The notes beneath the pieces are model-generated. The model made no database searches and was not told the DNA's origin. It was given only the letters and a program-made list of their open reading frames with translations. DNA of 50,000 bases from Chrysomallon squamiferum (lineage: Eukaryota; Mollusca; Gastropoda; Neomphalida; Peltospiridae). The translations under genes were made by a program, and so were the position numbers. This document shows positions 1 to 10,840 of this stretch, one piece after another. Each line of letters begins with the position of its first letter. Positions within the stretch are counted from its first letter, which is position 1. The stretch is taken from the NCBI GenBank assembly GCA_012295275.1, contig CM022665.1:548373-598372 (forward strand), written 5' to 3'.

Positions 1-5
1 TACTA

Positions 6-42
<37 letters not shown>

Positions 43-64
43 TTTTTTTTTTTTTTTTTTTTTT
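1..64. repeat. (TAA)n followed by poly-T
   Basis: TAA repeat to about 42, then about 22 T. The window begins inside low-complexity DNA. Confidence 0.95.
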
Positions 65-835
65 ATATAATAAATGATAATATGTTTTCAAATTAAAAAC
101 TTTCGCTCTGTATTTACATTACAGCAAATCACTATATTTTGAATTTCATCAACTAGTTAAAACAAAATTCGCTTACTGTAGACTTAAAAGAACATATAAT
201 TATCCAGAATGTTAACAATTCGAGCTATGTTAAAAAGAAACAAAATTACAGAATGTGTGGGGTTTTGTATTACAGGTCTTGGTGTTTTGATATTACTGTG
301 ACGCGTTCACAGAGGTTATTGGATAAAAAGTCAAACAAAACATCAAATGTTGGAATGGTGTTCAAGCAAACAGATAAAATCATTAAGTAACTACAAAGTC
401 AAATAAACAAATAAATAAAATATGATAACATTAAATGAAAAGATGACTGATAGAGTAATTAAAAATTGCGGTGTGTAATTTTTTTTTTTTTTTTTTTTTT
501 AAGGTGGCTGAAACAAGCAAACTGAAGAGATATAGCGGAATGTGTATATATGTATATTTTTGTTCGCTTTATTTACATATTATTATAGTATATAAATAAA
601 CCTTTAGAACAGTCAGGTATTTACAGGTGTGTATTTTTATCAATATATATACATTTATTTTAGAATTACAGTTAAACACACTGGTTTCATTTTTTTTCAT
701 TACCATAAATAAATTTTAAAAATCGTTCACTACAGATATTATATCTTGTTCTGAATTTGAAAATTATCACTCCTTTTTTTTTCTTTCTTTCTGTAAAATA
801 ATAGCAAAATGATGATCATAATTAACAAAGGAAAA
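65..835. other. AT-rich unique DNA, no feature seen
   Basis: No gene or clear element. It contains a T run at 479-500 and short A/T stretches. Confidence 0.8.
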
Positions 836-1150
836 TTTGCCTCGAAGCATCAAGGCGTAAATCCAGTGTTTTATCTCTAAACTACTTTTCATTAGGGCTC
901 TCAAGACAAAGAGAAACAAGAAAAGTTTTATGTCGAAGGTAAAAAGATGAAACTGCTCCAGTAGACTTGATCAGTGGCAGTGTCGCGGAGAAGGGACATT
1001 TATTATCTCTCGTTTCCGTGTTCTGGATTAATGAGAAATAAAAAGTCGTTTCAGTTTGTGCCGCTTTGACAACATCTAAAAAAAAAGATGTCCTCGCAGT
1101 TCACACTCCTTGTTTAGTTGTCACTGACGTCCCCACGTTAAACAACAACA
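836..1150. other. Unique GC-richer island, candidate regulatory element
   Basis: It is repeat-free and less AT-rich than its flanks, with homeodomain-like cores (GGATTAATGAG near 1024) and the exon-like segment 896-938. It could be a conserved non-coding element; this is inference from composition. Confidence 0.35.
896..938 (+). other. Exon-like segment, 43 nt
   Basis: A pyrimidine-rich tract ends CTTTTCATTAG at 895, and the segment ends TCGAAG before GTAAAA at 939, a moderate donor. All three frames are open across 43 nt. The frame preceded directly by TAG reads GSQDKEKQEKFYVE. It is short enough to arise by chance. It sits in the unique island 836-1150. Confidence 0.15.
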
Positions 1151-1338
1151 AAAACTTAAATAGTAACCGTGATAATAACGTTCATGCAAACACAGTTTCA
1201 AAAATTTAATTTTTTTTTAAAATAAGTTGGTAAGAAAAATTACATAAAGATTTACATTTTAAGCTTAAAATTGCAAACTATTAAGATGTGTATTATGTTA
1301 TACTCAAGAAACGGATTATAAAACTAAGAAATAATATT

Positions 1339-1357
1339 CAACAACAACAACAACGAC

Positions 1358-1401
<44 letters not shown>
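1339..1401. repeat. Compound (CAA)n-(TAA)n microsatellite
   Basis: CAA units (one CGA) lead into about 14 TAA units. Confidence 0.95.
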
Positions 1402-1402
<1 letters not shown>

Positions 1403-1788
1403 TGCTGTACGTTAGAATAAAAACATTGTTATATATGTGTGTTTAAGCAGTAAGATAATTGCAAAACCCATAAAATAAAAATAAAACAATGAAAAACAAA
1501 ACAAAGAAAAGTAACCTAAGAAAAACAGCTAGTATTATTTCTTGTTTAGATATGTTACTGACCATTTATTTATTTACATACTCGTTTATTTATAACTGGT
1601 TAGTTATGTAAATGAACAATGAAAAAGGAAAATGGAACTTTCTTTTTTAGAAATAATATTAAAAAATATTTCTTTTCAGACAAATGTATATTTTAGTATG
1701 CTCATCAAAAACATTCACAAAATATCATTTAGAATATAGTTAGATAACTACTAACAGAAAAGTCAAATTGTACAATTTATTAAATATG
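1402..1788. other. AT-rich DNA, no feature seen
   Basis: Low-GC unique sequence without open frames or motifs of note. Confidence 0.8.
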
Positions 1789-1842
<54 letters not shown>

Positions 1843-1843
1843 T
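1789..1843. repeat. (ATT)n microsatellite
   Basis: About 18 near-perfect ATT units. Confidence 0.95.
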
Positions 1844-2273
1844 ATGTATCCGAAATGCACTTCATTCATTTATTATTTTAAATTTAATAAAATAGCATAA
1901 AATAACTGATTAGAATTTCCGAAATAACTATTATCAGGTTATTATGGAATTTTATTATATTCTTCTCTTTTGTTTTGTATGTGAGTGTATGTGCGTAAGT
2001 ATGCGTGTGTGTAAGAAAATGTAATAATTAATTTATTTAGTTGTCATTGATAATATATGTACATGTTTTTGCTACACTCTGTTTAAATCTTCCAACTAAC
2101 AATTTGTACTCTTTACAGAAGCTATACTAATTTGTTTGACCTCCTCTTGTTTAGAATAATTGAACAATACAATGTAGATAAATAATTACATTTTAAAATG
2201 ATAGACTATAAATAATAAATTATGTTCACAGTTAGTGAATGTATATGTATAATGTTACACAATATTTGTGAAA

Positions 2274-2330
2274 ACACTGTACACAGTATGTACAGTGTTA
2301 CTGAAAATTATGTACAGTGTTACTGAAAAT
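2274..2330. repeat. Hairpin plus perfect 22-bp tandem duplication
   Basis: ACACTGTAC (2274-2282) and GTACAGTGT (2290-2298) form a 9-bp inverted repeat with a 7-nt loop. Overlapping it, a 22-bp unit at 2287-2308 is repeated exactly at 2309-2330. Confidence 0.85.
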
Positions 2331-3149
2331 ACAATGTTCTGCTTTATGTGTTATTGTATATAATAACTACAGTCAGTGAAGACAATATTTAGTACAATAT
2401 ATTTACTTTATTGTATACGGAGTGTAACTAAATTGAAAGTTAGGTAAAAAGTAGGTCAGGTATTGCGGTCGACACGCTAGCAACACAAAACAGCAAAATG
2501 AAGTAACTCGAATGTTTACCATTTGTCTTCATACTAATCATTTCTTTTAATGAATCATTATTAGTGTAGGAAACAGAAGACAAAAGATGCTGTTTTTTAC
2601 TTAAGTTTAGTTTAGTTTGCGAAGGAAATAAATTTACTTTTATCGGACGATCGGAATGATGAAAGAAAAAAATCAATAAGTTTAGAAAGACGCACACTGA
2701 AATCTGCGAGAAAAGAATAACAAACACAAAACAAATCAATGTTTGTGTAACACAGCTTCTCTTTCTGAGATTGTTTTTAATCTCTGATTTATTTCACATC
2801 TGCAGAAAGTATTGGAATAAGCGAAAACAAAATCTAACTATCTATCTATCTCTCTATCTTCGTATAAAGTATGTTACTATTATACGTGTATTGTTTTAGA
2901 ACTGATAACTTCTCAAGCGTTACGCATTCTTAGTGTTGTCCCGTACAATTTATAATTTATCATTTTGATATTAAAAACTATGATTATCTCAAACTGTTTA
3001 CATATATCATTTTCACTGTTCACAAATAATTATAATAAGATTCACCACGAGGTATATATTGTCTATGTTAATAAAATCAGTGTGTTCATCTACTGTTGAC
3101 GAATGTTTTTATTTCAAACCGTTTTATTATTGGTGGAAAAAATTATATG
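2331..3149. other. AT-rich unique DNA
   Basis: No gene is supported. The only frame of note (99 codons on the minus strand, 2440-2739) has a simple hydrophobic/polar mix, no splice context and no recognisable domain. A short CTAT repeat lies near 2838. Confidence 0.7.
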
Positions 3150-3735
3150 CTAATCGCATTTGTTTCTAACCTTTTCATTGCTGATGACACTGAACTGTGA
3201 GTTACTGCAACTACTGCAGACTTGCGCAAACTCTTGAATCCTTGAATTAACTACTCACTGATATTGTTCATTTGCCAGGCACAGAATCGTTTTTCAAATC
3301 ATTTCTTAAGACTGAAATAAAAGAAGAAGAAGTAAATATAAACGGCCCGAGTTTCTATAACGCATCTATTTTTGACGCTTTGCTAGCGCAGTTTTGCATT
3401 CAGCACAATAACACGCCATTCGATTCCTATCGGAGTGAAAATTAGAGAAAAATGAAAAAGGTGTCAAAATGACTAAGTAATGTTTCGTCGGACGCGCAGT
3501 CATGCGTGACAATCACACCAACAACAACACTGGGATCTGTGTGGTTTCTTGTTCACAGGAGTGTGACATAAGGCGGCAAATCAAACAATTTCGGTCACAG
3601 TTATTTATCGCGCCTTCAAACGAATGATTTGATAATTAAATAGGCCTAGCAGCTAATAATTAGATTTGACATTCAGTTCGGGATTTCCATAGCATGAAGC
3701 GTTTTGTGTTAACGTAATCACATTCTTGAGAATTG
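3150..3735. other. Unique GC-richer island, candidate regulatory element
   Basis: Repeat-free block containing several CG dinucleotides, TTTATCGCGCC near 3603 and a TAATTAAAT/CTAATAATTAG homeodomain-type cluster at 3635-3665. It includes the exon-like minus-strand segment 3259-3311. Confidence 0.35.
3259..3311 (-). other. Exon-like segment on minus strand, 53 nt, probably non-coding
   Basis: Read on the minus strand, a textbook acceptor (ACTTCTTCTTCTTTTATTTCAG-like tract at about 3312-3336) precedes 53 nt that end ATCA before GTGAGTA, a good donor, at 3253-3258. All three frames contain a stop, so if spliced it would be a non-coding or untranslated exon, or a terminal coding piece of about 13 codons (LRNDLKNDSVPGK). 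Confidence 0.2.
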
Positions 3736-3764
3736 GTTTTAAAATGTTTATTTTCATGCCTTTT

Positions 3765-3766
<2 letters not shown>

Positions 3767-3792
<26 letters not shown>
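3767..3792. repeat. poly-A run (26)
   Basis: Uninterrupted A run followed by TAA units; AT-rich DNA continues to 4480 without features. Confidence 0.95.
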
Positions 3793-3796
<4 letters not shown>

Positions 3797-4482
3797 ATAA
3801 ATAATAATAATAATAGAGTTAAAGCATAATTTTTATAATTAAATTTGTATACAATTAATAAGTTTTTGTTTCATTAATTTGATGTATTTAAAGGACTGCA
3901 CTTTGTAATAAATAACTTTAACGTAAATCTTTATGATATCTTACAGTTGTTAGAATCATTTTAACAAAAATTGTTTTTAAGTTACATTTTAACTGAATGT
4001 TTATAAAAAAAAAATTAAAAAATTAATTTTTTTTTACAATTGAATTATAAATTAAATATTATTAAATTCTTTTATTGATTTGTCCAGGATTGTGTTTTCA
4101 TTTAGCTTAGTAATTTACAATGTATATGGTAATATTATTAATTCTTTAACGTGATCATTTCAGTATAACCTGTCTATTTATGAATTAAAATAAACCAGTA
4201 TGTTTCATATTTTGTTCAAGTTTTAATTTTCATTAATTATATCAATTACATTATTGCTTTAAATTACTTCTGTATATGCAGTTGATATGCTTATTTTGGA
4301 AAATAAATATAATTTGTTGTAATTAGCACACAGAAAATACGTTATTTTCTCGGTAGTTACTCGTGTGCAGGTGGTAGTGTTTGCTGTATTCTCTCTGCTA
4401 CAGTTTAAAATTAACCAGTTTAGTACTGCTCAAGCTTCTAACTTTTATTTAACAATGGTGAAGTATCTTAAATATAGCAGCA

Positions 4483-4651
4483 ACAACAACAACAACAAAA
4501 ATAAAAACAACAATAACAAAAATAATAAAATTGTTATAGTTGCTGTTTTTCTTCTTTTTCTTTTTAATATTATTATTTTGTTACTGACATTATTATTATT
4601 TTCAATATTGTTGTCGTCGTCGTTGTCGTTGTATTATTATTGTTATTATTA

Positions 4652-4698
<47 letters not shown>

Positions 4699-4700
4699 TT
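4483..4700. repeat. Compound (AAC/AAT)n and (GTT/ATT)n region
   Basis: CAA-rich units at 4483-4530; GTC/GTT/ATT units at 4608-4698. Predicted poly-N, poly-T and poly-Y peptides across it are repeat artefacts. Confidence 0.95.
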
Positions 4701-4767
4701 TTTGTTTTATTTCATTTAAGAATGAAACGTTTATAATGAAACAAATATCAAAAGACATTGTTACTTC

Positions 4768-4872
4768 AATTTAATTTAATTTAATTGAAATGAATTCAAT
4801 TTAATTTTAATTTAATTTAATTTAATATTATCTTAATTTAATTTAATATCAATTTAATTTAATTTAATTTAT
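4768..4872. repeat. (TTTAA)n pentanucleotide satellite
   Basis: About 20 TTTAA units with a few insertions (TGAATTC, TATTATC). Pentanucleotide arrays are uncommon elsewhere in the window. Confidence 0.9.
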
Positions 4873-5100
4873 TAACATTTTATTTATAATCTTCTGTTTT
4901 AAGATTTACAATCGAAGTTTTTATGAATTTATTTTCTTAATAAAATATATATTAGTTAAAACGGAAAAGTGAAAATAATAGAAAAGATTAATATGCACAA
5001 ACAATTTGTTTTATATTTTATTAAATTAAATCGAAGTGACAACGTCTTTTGATATTAATTTCATAATAAAATGGTTATTCTTAAATGAAATAAAACAAAA
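4873..5100. other. AT-rich DNA, no feature seen
   Basis: Nothing recognisable on either strand. Confidence 0.8.
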
Positions 5101-5105
5101 TGAAG

Positions 5106-5172
5106 CAGCAGCAACAACAACAGCATTAAAAATAATAATAATGTCAATAACATAATAATAATAATAATAATC

Positions 5173-5213
<41 letters not shown>

Positions 5214-5222
5214 TAACAATAA
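5106..5222. repeat. Compound (CAA)n-(TAA)n microsatellite
   Basis: GCAGCAGCAACAACAACAGC leads into imperfect TAA units up to about 5222. Confidence 0.9.
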
Positions 5223-5640
5223 TTATAATTATAAATAGTAAATGAATAAAACAATCAAAAATGAAAATAGTTTACAATGTGGAATACATATTAATTTTCT
5301 AGACATTATTTCTGTTTCTATTACGGTTACCTACTTAAGAATTAATGTCTTTTTTCTCTTATCATAAAATATACTAATGAAAAAGTCATACTGAAGAATG
5401 ACTTTAAATTTAATTCAAATTTAGATATCTGCGAGAATATTTCGTTAAACATCTGGTTGTCACAAGTCATCGGATGAAAGATAAATGTGCAGCTGTACTA
5501 TTTAATTAATCTTGTCTGAGCTGATACAGTTTTTATAGGTTACAGTGAATGTTGTTTTTGCTATTTCGTAAATAACTTTTAAATTGTAATAGAATCCGTA
5601 GATAACTGACATAATAAGTTTTACTTTATTTATTTTTAAA
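5223..5640. other. AT-rich unique DNA
   Basis: No gene or motif of note. Slightly higher GC at 5440-5540. Confidence 0.75.
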
Positions 5641-5646
5641 ATGTAT

Positions 5647-5690
<44 letters not shown>

Positions 5691-5756
5691 AAAATTATTT
5701 TTTTTTTATTTATTTATTTATTTATTTTTAAAATGTATTTATTTATTTTTTTATTT
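5641..5756. repeat. (TTTA)n microsatellite, internally duplicated
   Basis: TTTA array broken by an A/T-rich spacer near 5689-5710; TTTTTAAAATGTATTTATTTATT occurs at both 5633 and 5725, suggesting local duplication. The 109-codon frame starting here is a repeat artefact. Confidence 0.9.
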
Positions 5757-6249
5757 GGTTACTTATTTACTTAATTATATATTTATTTATACCTGTAATT
5801 TGTTTTCACAACAGCTTATGTTATACAAAAACAAATCTATTGCATGCGTCTTTGTATCATATAAAAGTAATTGTATGAATAATTCGAAAGAGAGAGCGTC
5901 ATTAGTTAAAATTTATCTTATAAACATTATCACTGCTCATCTGGTTTTCAATACTGAACTAAACCGCTAATTTCTTTTACACTGTTTTATATGTTTTACA
6001 ATATTAATGAGCACCAAAATTTAAACTTTAAAATGTTTTATAATTAATTAATAATAATTTAAAAAAAAAAAAATGTACAGACCCCTGCCAAAACAAACAA
6101 ACCAAAAAATATAAATAATAAAAACAACAACATAAAACAAACAAAAAATTTAACAGCAACTGAATAAAAAATGGAAACTCCAAGTCCCTGCATATCAATA
6201 AGTTTAAAAGGACAAAATATTTAGACGTGAGATATAAAGAGAATAAAAA
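5757..6249. other. AT-rich DNA with A-rich stretches
   Basis: No gene seen; A-run at 6060-6072 and imperfect AAAC repeats at 6090-6150. Confidence 0.75.
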
Positions 6250-6517
6250 ACTGAGTCATCACAAAGACCATTTCCTAACAGTGAGGACAGAGCTGATCAT
6301 TTGTAAACCAACACTTCAAGTGTCTGCAGCACAAGCTTCATAACTCATTAGAGCAATTTCGTTTTGTCTGCTACAGACATTCATTTTTTAGTCGGGTTAT
6401 ATCCTATTTGTATCACTTTCATTTTGATTCCGCTGGTGCAGAATGCAGGCGTTGTTAACACAAGGCAAAGGGACAAAAAAAAAAAAAAAATCTCCTTATG
6501 TTATTTATGCATCTCAG

Positions 6518-6768
6518 GCAGTGAAAGGAAAGCGGTCGGCTTTTGTTGCCACGAGTTTCTTGTCCTCTGTGATCAGTTTGGAAGTCATTTTCACTGCTGT
6601 ATGAACGTCTTCTCATCCGACATATGGGAGATGGAATACTATCCCAAAGGCAAACTGGTGCATGTACCCACCCTTTTGTCTGGAGATGATGTGTCCTTTC
6701 CTGACCTCTGTTCACCCAGTGTTGATGAAGTCCGACAGCACCGCTCAGTCGCGCAGATCCTTGTTTGA
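6518..6768 (+). CDS. Candidate 3'-terminal coding exon, unknown protein
   Basis: Seen: an acceptor-like TTATGCATCTCAG ends at 6517. It is followed by 83 codons in one frame (entering after 2 nt) to TGA at 6766-6768, within a block clearly more GC-rich than its surroundings. The peptide begins SERKAVGFCCHEF, has five cysteines in its first third, includes YYPKGKLVHVP mid-way and ends VAQILV. A poly(A) signal, AATAAA, lies 106 nt past the stop and is followed by a T/G-rich stretch, which is a normal terminal-exon arrangement. The same frame is open further upstream to about 6364, so the splice acceptor is my choice rather than forced. Against it: the reverse strand is also open here, AATAAA is very common in this AT-rich window, and I cannot match the peptide to any family. 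The block could instead be a conserved non-coding element. Confidence 0.3.
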
Positions 6769-6873
6769 CTGTTTAAGAGCTACGTAAGTAACCACCTCCG
6801 CCTTCGAGTGGATGACTAAAACCTTCATTAAGTGGGTTCTGTTGGCCACGCCGTTTCTAGTTCTTTTAATGTA

Positions 6874-6879
6874 AATAAA
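6874..6879 (+). terminator. Possible poly(A) signal AATAAA
   Basis: AATAAA is followed within 10-20 nt by a T/G-rich stretch (GCTGTTTTGTTTG), a plausible downstream element. It lies 106 nt after the stop of the candidate terminal exon at 6518-6768. The hexamer alone means little here because A/T repeats generate it often; the value is in its position. Confidence 0.3.
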
Positions 6880-7122
6880 GCTGTTTTGTTTGAAACTTCA
6901 AGATGTGCAAGGCACCCCGTCTCACTTCTTTAAACATTTTTAATCTCTAACTGTACAGTCTCATTAATTTGCTGCGTCAGATGGGATATTCATGTATGAA
7001 CTTTGAGTTATTTTAACGTTTGAACAGTCCACATAAAATAGTCTATAGTGGAGCAATTGTTGTACATGCTTTTGGTGATGGTATAATTATTGCTGATGTT
7101 GTAGCACTCTGTTCTAGCAGAA

Positions 7123-7226
7123 ACAGTAGTAGCAGCAGCAACAGCAGCAGCAACAGCAGCAGTGGTGGTGGTAGTAGTAACAGCAGTAGTAGTAGCAGTA
7201 GTAATAGAAGTAGTAATAGTAGTAGT
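7123..7226. repeat. (AGC/AGT)n imperfect trinucleotide repeat
   Basis: AGCAGCAACAGC-type units pass through GGTGGTGGT to AGT units. It reads as poly-Ser on + and poly-Leu on -, with no gene context. Confidence 0.9.
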
Positions 7227-7264
7227 TGCAAAATAAAAATAAGAGTGGTGATATTTATATATGT

Positions 7265-7311
<47 letters not shown>

Positions 7312-7314
7312 TGT
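7265..7314. repeat. (GT)n tract ending GCGCGTG
   Basis: About 50 nt of alternating purine-pyrimidine ending in GCGCGTGT, a potential Z-DNA former. Confidence 0.95.
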
Positions 7315-7408
7315 TTTAATTTTTTATTGATACCTTGACACGAATGACAATAACGAGTTTTAGTATCAACGCAAACAGTCTTTATTTATTTATTTTAATG
7401 TTAAACAG

Positions 7409-7489
7409 AGATAAACATGTTTCACCCCAAATAAACATTGCTTGTGTACATAATTTATTGACAAGTTTATCAAGCCTGGTTGTCAGAAG
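7409..7489 (+). other. Exon-like segment, 81 nt
   Basis: Acceptor-like TTAAACAG ends at 7408 after a T-rich tract. The segment ends CAGAAG before GTGAGTAC at 7490, a strong donor. The frame entered after 1 nt is open throughout (begins DKHVSPQINIACVH). Length is a multiple of three with symmetric phase 2. The acceptor tract is a TTTA repeat, which weakens the case. Confidence 0.17.
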
Positions 7490-7683
7490 GTGAGTACATT
7501 TATGCTAATCACAACGTGGTATTGACTTCCGACAGTCTGTTGTTAGTAAAACACGGTATTTGTGTATTCTAAGCTGGTTACATGATTAGTTTCAAAGTTA
7601 TATCAGTCTCAGACAGGATCCATTGGGTGACACAATAACAGGTGAACACACTATCACGCGGCAAAACATACATGCCTGCACAC

Positions 7684-7813
<130 letters not shown>

Positions 7814-8036
7814 TTATTTCTAATATGATAAAACACACAATATAGAAAGTTAGTTTTTAAAATGTTAATAAAACTGATTTACTACATTTTATGTTTCGTT
7901 AATATTATTTTCAGATTGAAATACCAAGTTATGAAATATTTCATCGGAAAACAACGCTTTACTTAAACGTGCGAAATATATTCCACTATTGGACGAAACC
8001 TCATTGGAAATAAATTTCATTCCACTACGGGATATA

Positions 8037-8038
<2 letters not shown>

Positions 8039-8086
<48 letters not shown>
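8039..8086. repeat. (AC)n microsatellite
   Basis: 24 AC units. Confidence 0.97.
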
Positions 8087-8090
<4 letters not shown>

Positions 8091-8770
8091 ATGATTTAAA
8101 ATTTTCTAGTAATTAGACTGCTTTGTAGACTTAGTGTAATACGAGGATATTACAAACGACGTGACCTGTATAATTAGGTTACTTTTTGATTCCTGTCACA
8201 TGAAAAAGACGTTTGTAGATTGATCATTTAATAAATCACCTTGTATATAGAAGATAAACAGCATAAATTATGATTAAAGCTGTTCCTTTTATTTAAATAT
8301 TTCTTCTATATTTGAAATAACATATATTAATTTTACACATGATTATATAAATGAATAGCGTCGTTAACAAAGATGATTATGAGGAAATACAATACATTAA
8401 TTTCGTGAGTATCTTAGAATTAATAAAAGAGCCAGAACAACCCAGTAAAATGATTATATTTCAGTCTCTTATTTCTCCATAAATAAATATTTTATATGAT
8501 AAGATGCAGTGAAAATTAGAACATTATTACAGATCAGATTCAGTAATAATAATAAAAGTTGGCTAATATCACAAATATCAGCCACAAATTATTATGAGCA
8601 AAAACGACAACTACGAAGATTGAATGAAAAACAACAGCGACGTCAGTGTTGGCAACAACAACAGAAACAACTACAGCGACGACAACAGTAACAAGAAGAA
8701 CAACAATGATGATGATAATGATGATGTTTTAAGATAGTTTTAATGATAATAAGATCATTTATCAGGAACA
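8087..8770. other. AT-rich unique DNA with CAA/GAC-rich patch
   Basis: No gene supported. At 8625-8735 an imperfect CAA/CGA/GAT-rich stretch gives a Q/R-rich pseudo-peptide. Confidence 0.75.
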
Positions 8771-9220
8771 TAAAATCCATTGATCACATACACAGGTGTA
8801 CATACATATTTTCATTTATTTAATCATTCTTTCATATAGACAAGATTATCTTTTGTTCTTGTCCCTTCAGATAAACGAAACTATTCATACCTATATATAC
8901 ACAGAGATATACTCCAGTATTATATTACAGAATACATTACGTAGATAATCACACACACAGGCTATTCTCACGTTATGCATTGTCGTGATTGTTTACAGTT
9001 GTCACGCGCTGCTTGTACAATTGTGTAAATTCAATTTAAAACTGTAATCGCTGAACCAGATGAAAATATTTGTTCTGTCGTTTTTCAAAAATAAATAAAT
9101 AAAAAAAGTCTTTAACTTTATGAAATATAATAGCATAAATAAATAGTAGCGCATAAAACTAATCAAATGAGAGAGAAACAAAGAAGGTTATATTAACTTC
9201 TGTATTCATTTGCATTTTTT
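8771..9220. other. Unique DNA, modest GC patch
   Basis: A strong acceptor-like tract, TTTTGTTCTTGTCCCTTCAG, ends at 8871 but no donor or sensible frame follows. A less AT-rich patch lies at 8960-9050. Confidence 0.6.
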
Positions 9221-9442
9221 CATATACACATACATAAACACACACATACGCATACACATACATACATACGTACGTACGTACATCTATACATATATACATA
9301 CATACACATACACATACATGCACACATATGCACACATACACACATACATTCATACACTCATACATACATACATACATACATACATACATACACACATATA
9401 TAAACACATACATACAAACATACATACGTCCATACACACATA
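9221..9442. repeat. (ACAT)n degenerate array
   Basis: Tetranucleotide ACAT with ACGT and CACAT variants, including TACGTACGTACGTAC near 9266-9280. The frames across it are artefacts. Confidence 0.95.
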
Positions 9443-9479
9443 AAGACGAGGTGACGAACATCAAACTATATTCTTTCTA

Positions 9480-9890
9480 AAGTAAAAATTCTAAAAGTGC
9501 CACCCTTTATTAGGCCATAATAAGGCGATAAAAATGTCTTTTTTAATGTTGCGGCAATTGAAGAAGATAAACATGGACTCTGTGGGTAATGAGGAGTCAC
9601 GAGGAGGCAGAATGTTTGGCAACATTATGAAAAGGACGCAGAATAAAAGATTCTTTTGACGCGCCTCCCAAGGCAGCCACTTATTTGAAAATTGGCATTG
9701 GACTCGTTGGCCACCAGTCAACACGGCAATTAAAATATGCTGGTTATTGCAGCCCTGATGGTTTTAATCTTATTTTCCTGGTTTGTTGAGCATGCTCGAG
9801 TGGGAGTTGTACTCATCTGCCCAGCGACTCGCGCCCGCGACGGATGAGGTCACCAGAACAGCTTTCTCCATCGCTTCCAGCGTGTGTCAA
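9480..9890. other. Unique GC-rich island, strong regulatory-element candidate
   Basis: About 400 bp without simple repeats, among the most complex sequence in the window. It starts with an inverted pair of TTTATTA/TAATAA sites and ends in a CG-rich stretch (CGACTCGCGCCCGCGACGG near 9824-9842). No convincing exon. Composition and motif arrangement suggest a conserved enhancer. Confidence 0.45.
9504..9525. promoter_or_regulatory. Inverted pair of TTTATTA-type sites
   Basis: CCTTTATTA (9504-9512) and TAATAAGG (9518-9525) are near-perfect inverted copies around GGCCA. TTTAT-containing sites are typical of Cdx and posterior Hox proteins; binding is inferred. Confidence 0.35.
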
Positions 9891-9954
9891 TACGAGACAG
9901 TCGCTCTCCAACATCTACTGTGAAACAAAAGAAAAAACAGTGTAAATAAACAAA

Positions 9955-10028
9955 TAAACACCCCAGAAATACCCCCCCCAAAAAAAATTCACACACACAC
10001 ATACACACACAAAAAAAAAAAAAAAAAA
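9955..10028. repeat. A/C-rich low-complexity stretch
   Basis: C-run, ACACAC and a long A run (about 10011-10028). Confidence 0.9.
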
Positions 10029-10206
10029 TCAAAACAAAATCAAACAAGAACCAAAAATTAATGAAAATAACGATAAAACACTTAATAAAAGGACAGAAAT
10101 ATATTTCTCAGACATAACGTAAACAGTGTCAACATCATCAACAGTAGGGAAAGAAGAAGAACAAGAAACAGACGCATATATTTTACAGTCAAAAGTATTT
10201 TTTATC

Positions 10207-10260
10207 AACATCATCATCAGCATCATCAGCATCATCAGCATCATCATCATCATTATTATC

Positions 10261-10296
<36 letters not shown>

Positions 10297-10297
10297 G
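10207..10297. repeat. (CAT/CATCATCAG)n then (ATT)n
   Basis: CATCATCAG-type units at 10209-10250, then ATT units to 10297. Confidence 0.93.
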
Positions 10298-10369
10298 ATA
10301 TAAGATGTTTTATTTTGCCAGGATAAAAGCAGAATTACATTTCATAGTTTATATAAATATATAAACACA

Positions 10370-10448
<79 letters not shown>
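10370..10448. repeat. (ACT)n-(AAT)n compound microsatellite
   Basis: About 16 ACT units switch abruptly to about 10 AAT units at 10419. Confidence 0.96.
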
Positions 10449-10450
<2 letters not shown>

Positions 10451-10840
10451 AATGTGGAAACAGAAAACTAATAAAGATAACGATATGAAATATTTTAAAA
10501 GAGATCTGGGTTTTCAAAAACAGTTCTTTTCATTTAAATTATATCTTTATTTATTTTGTTATTTATTTTTATTTTTATTTTAATTTAAATTTTATATAAT
10601 AAATTTAAGTAAAAAGACTGAAATATTAATTTTTTCTAACAGTTACAATTTGTAGCCTTTCAAATAAAATTATATTAAGTTAAATTTGTTTTCTGCGGGT
10701 AAACTGCATTCATAACAAAATTTTAATGTTTAACATTTATATCATATTAATAAAAATATATGCAATTATTAGTTCGATACAGAGAAAATTAAAATTAAAT
10801 AAACAGACTGTTTCTCTGTCATAAGTTATAATCTTTATGA
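10449..10840. other. Very AT-rich DNA
   Basis: TTTATTTT-rich; no feature seen. Confidence 0.8.

Larger units (their letters stand above)
6250..6900. other. Unique GC-richer island
   Basis: One of the clearest non-repetitive blocks, interrupted only by an A run near 6475-6490. It houses the candidate terminal exon 6518-6768. Both strands are open for over 80 codons in part, which also fits a stop-poor conserved non-coding element. Confidence 0.4.

Noticed and set aside
4365-4758. 123-codon frame with an N-rich then Y-rich peptide, and poly-N on the minus strand
   Set aside because: AAC/AAT and GTT/ATT repeats.
8872-8950. Strong acceptor TTCTTGTCCCTTCAG
   Set aside because: Frames close within 25 codons and no donor or poly(A) context was found.
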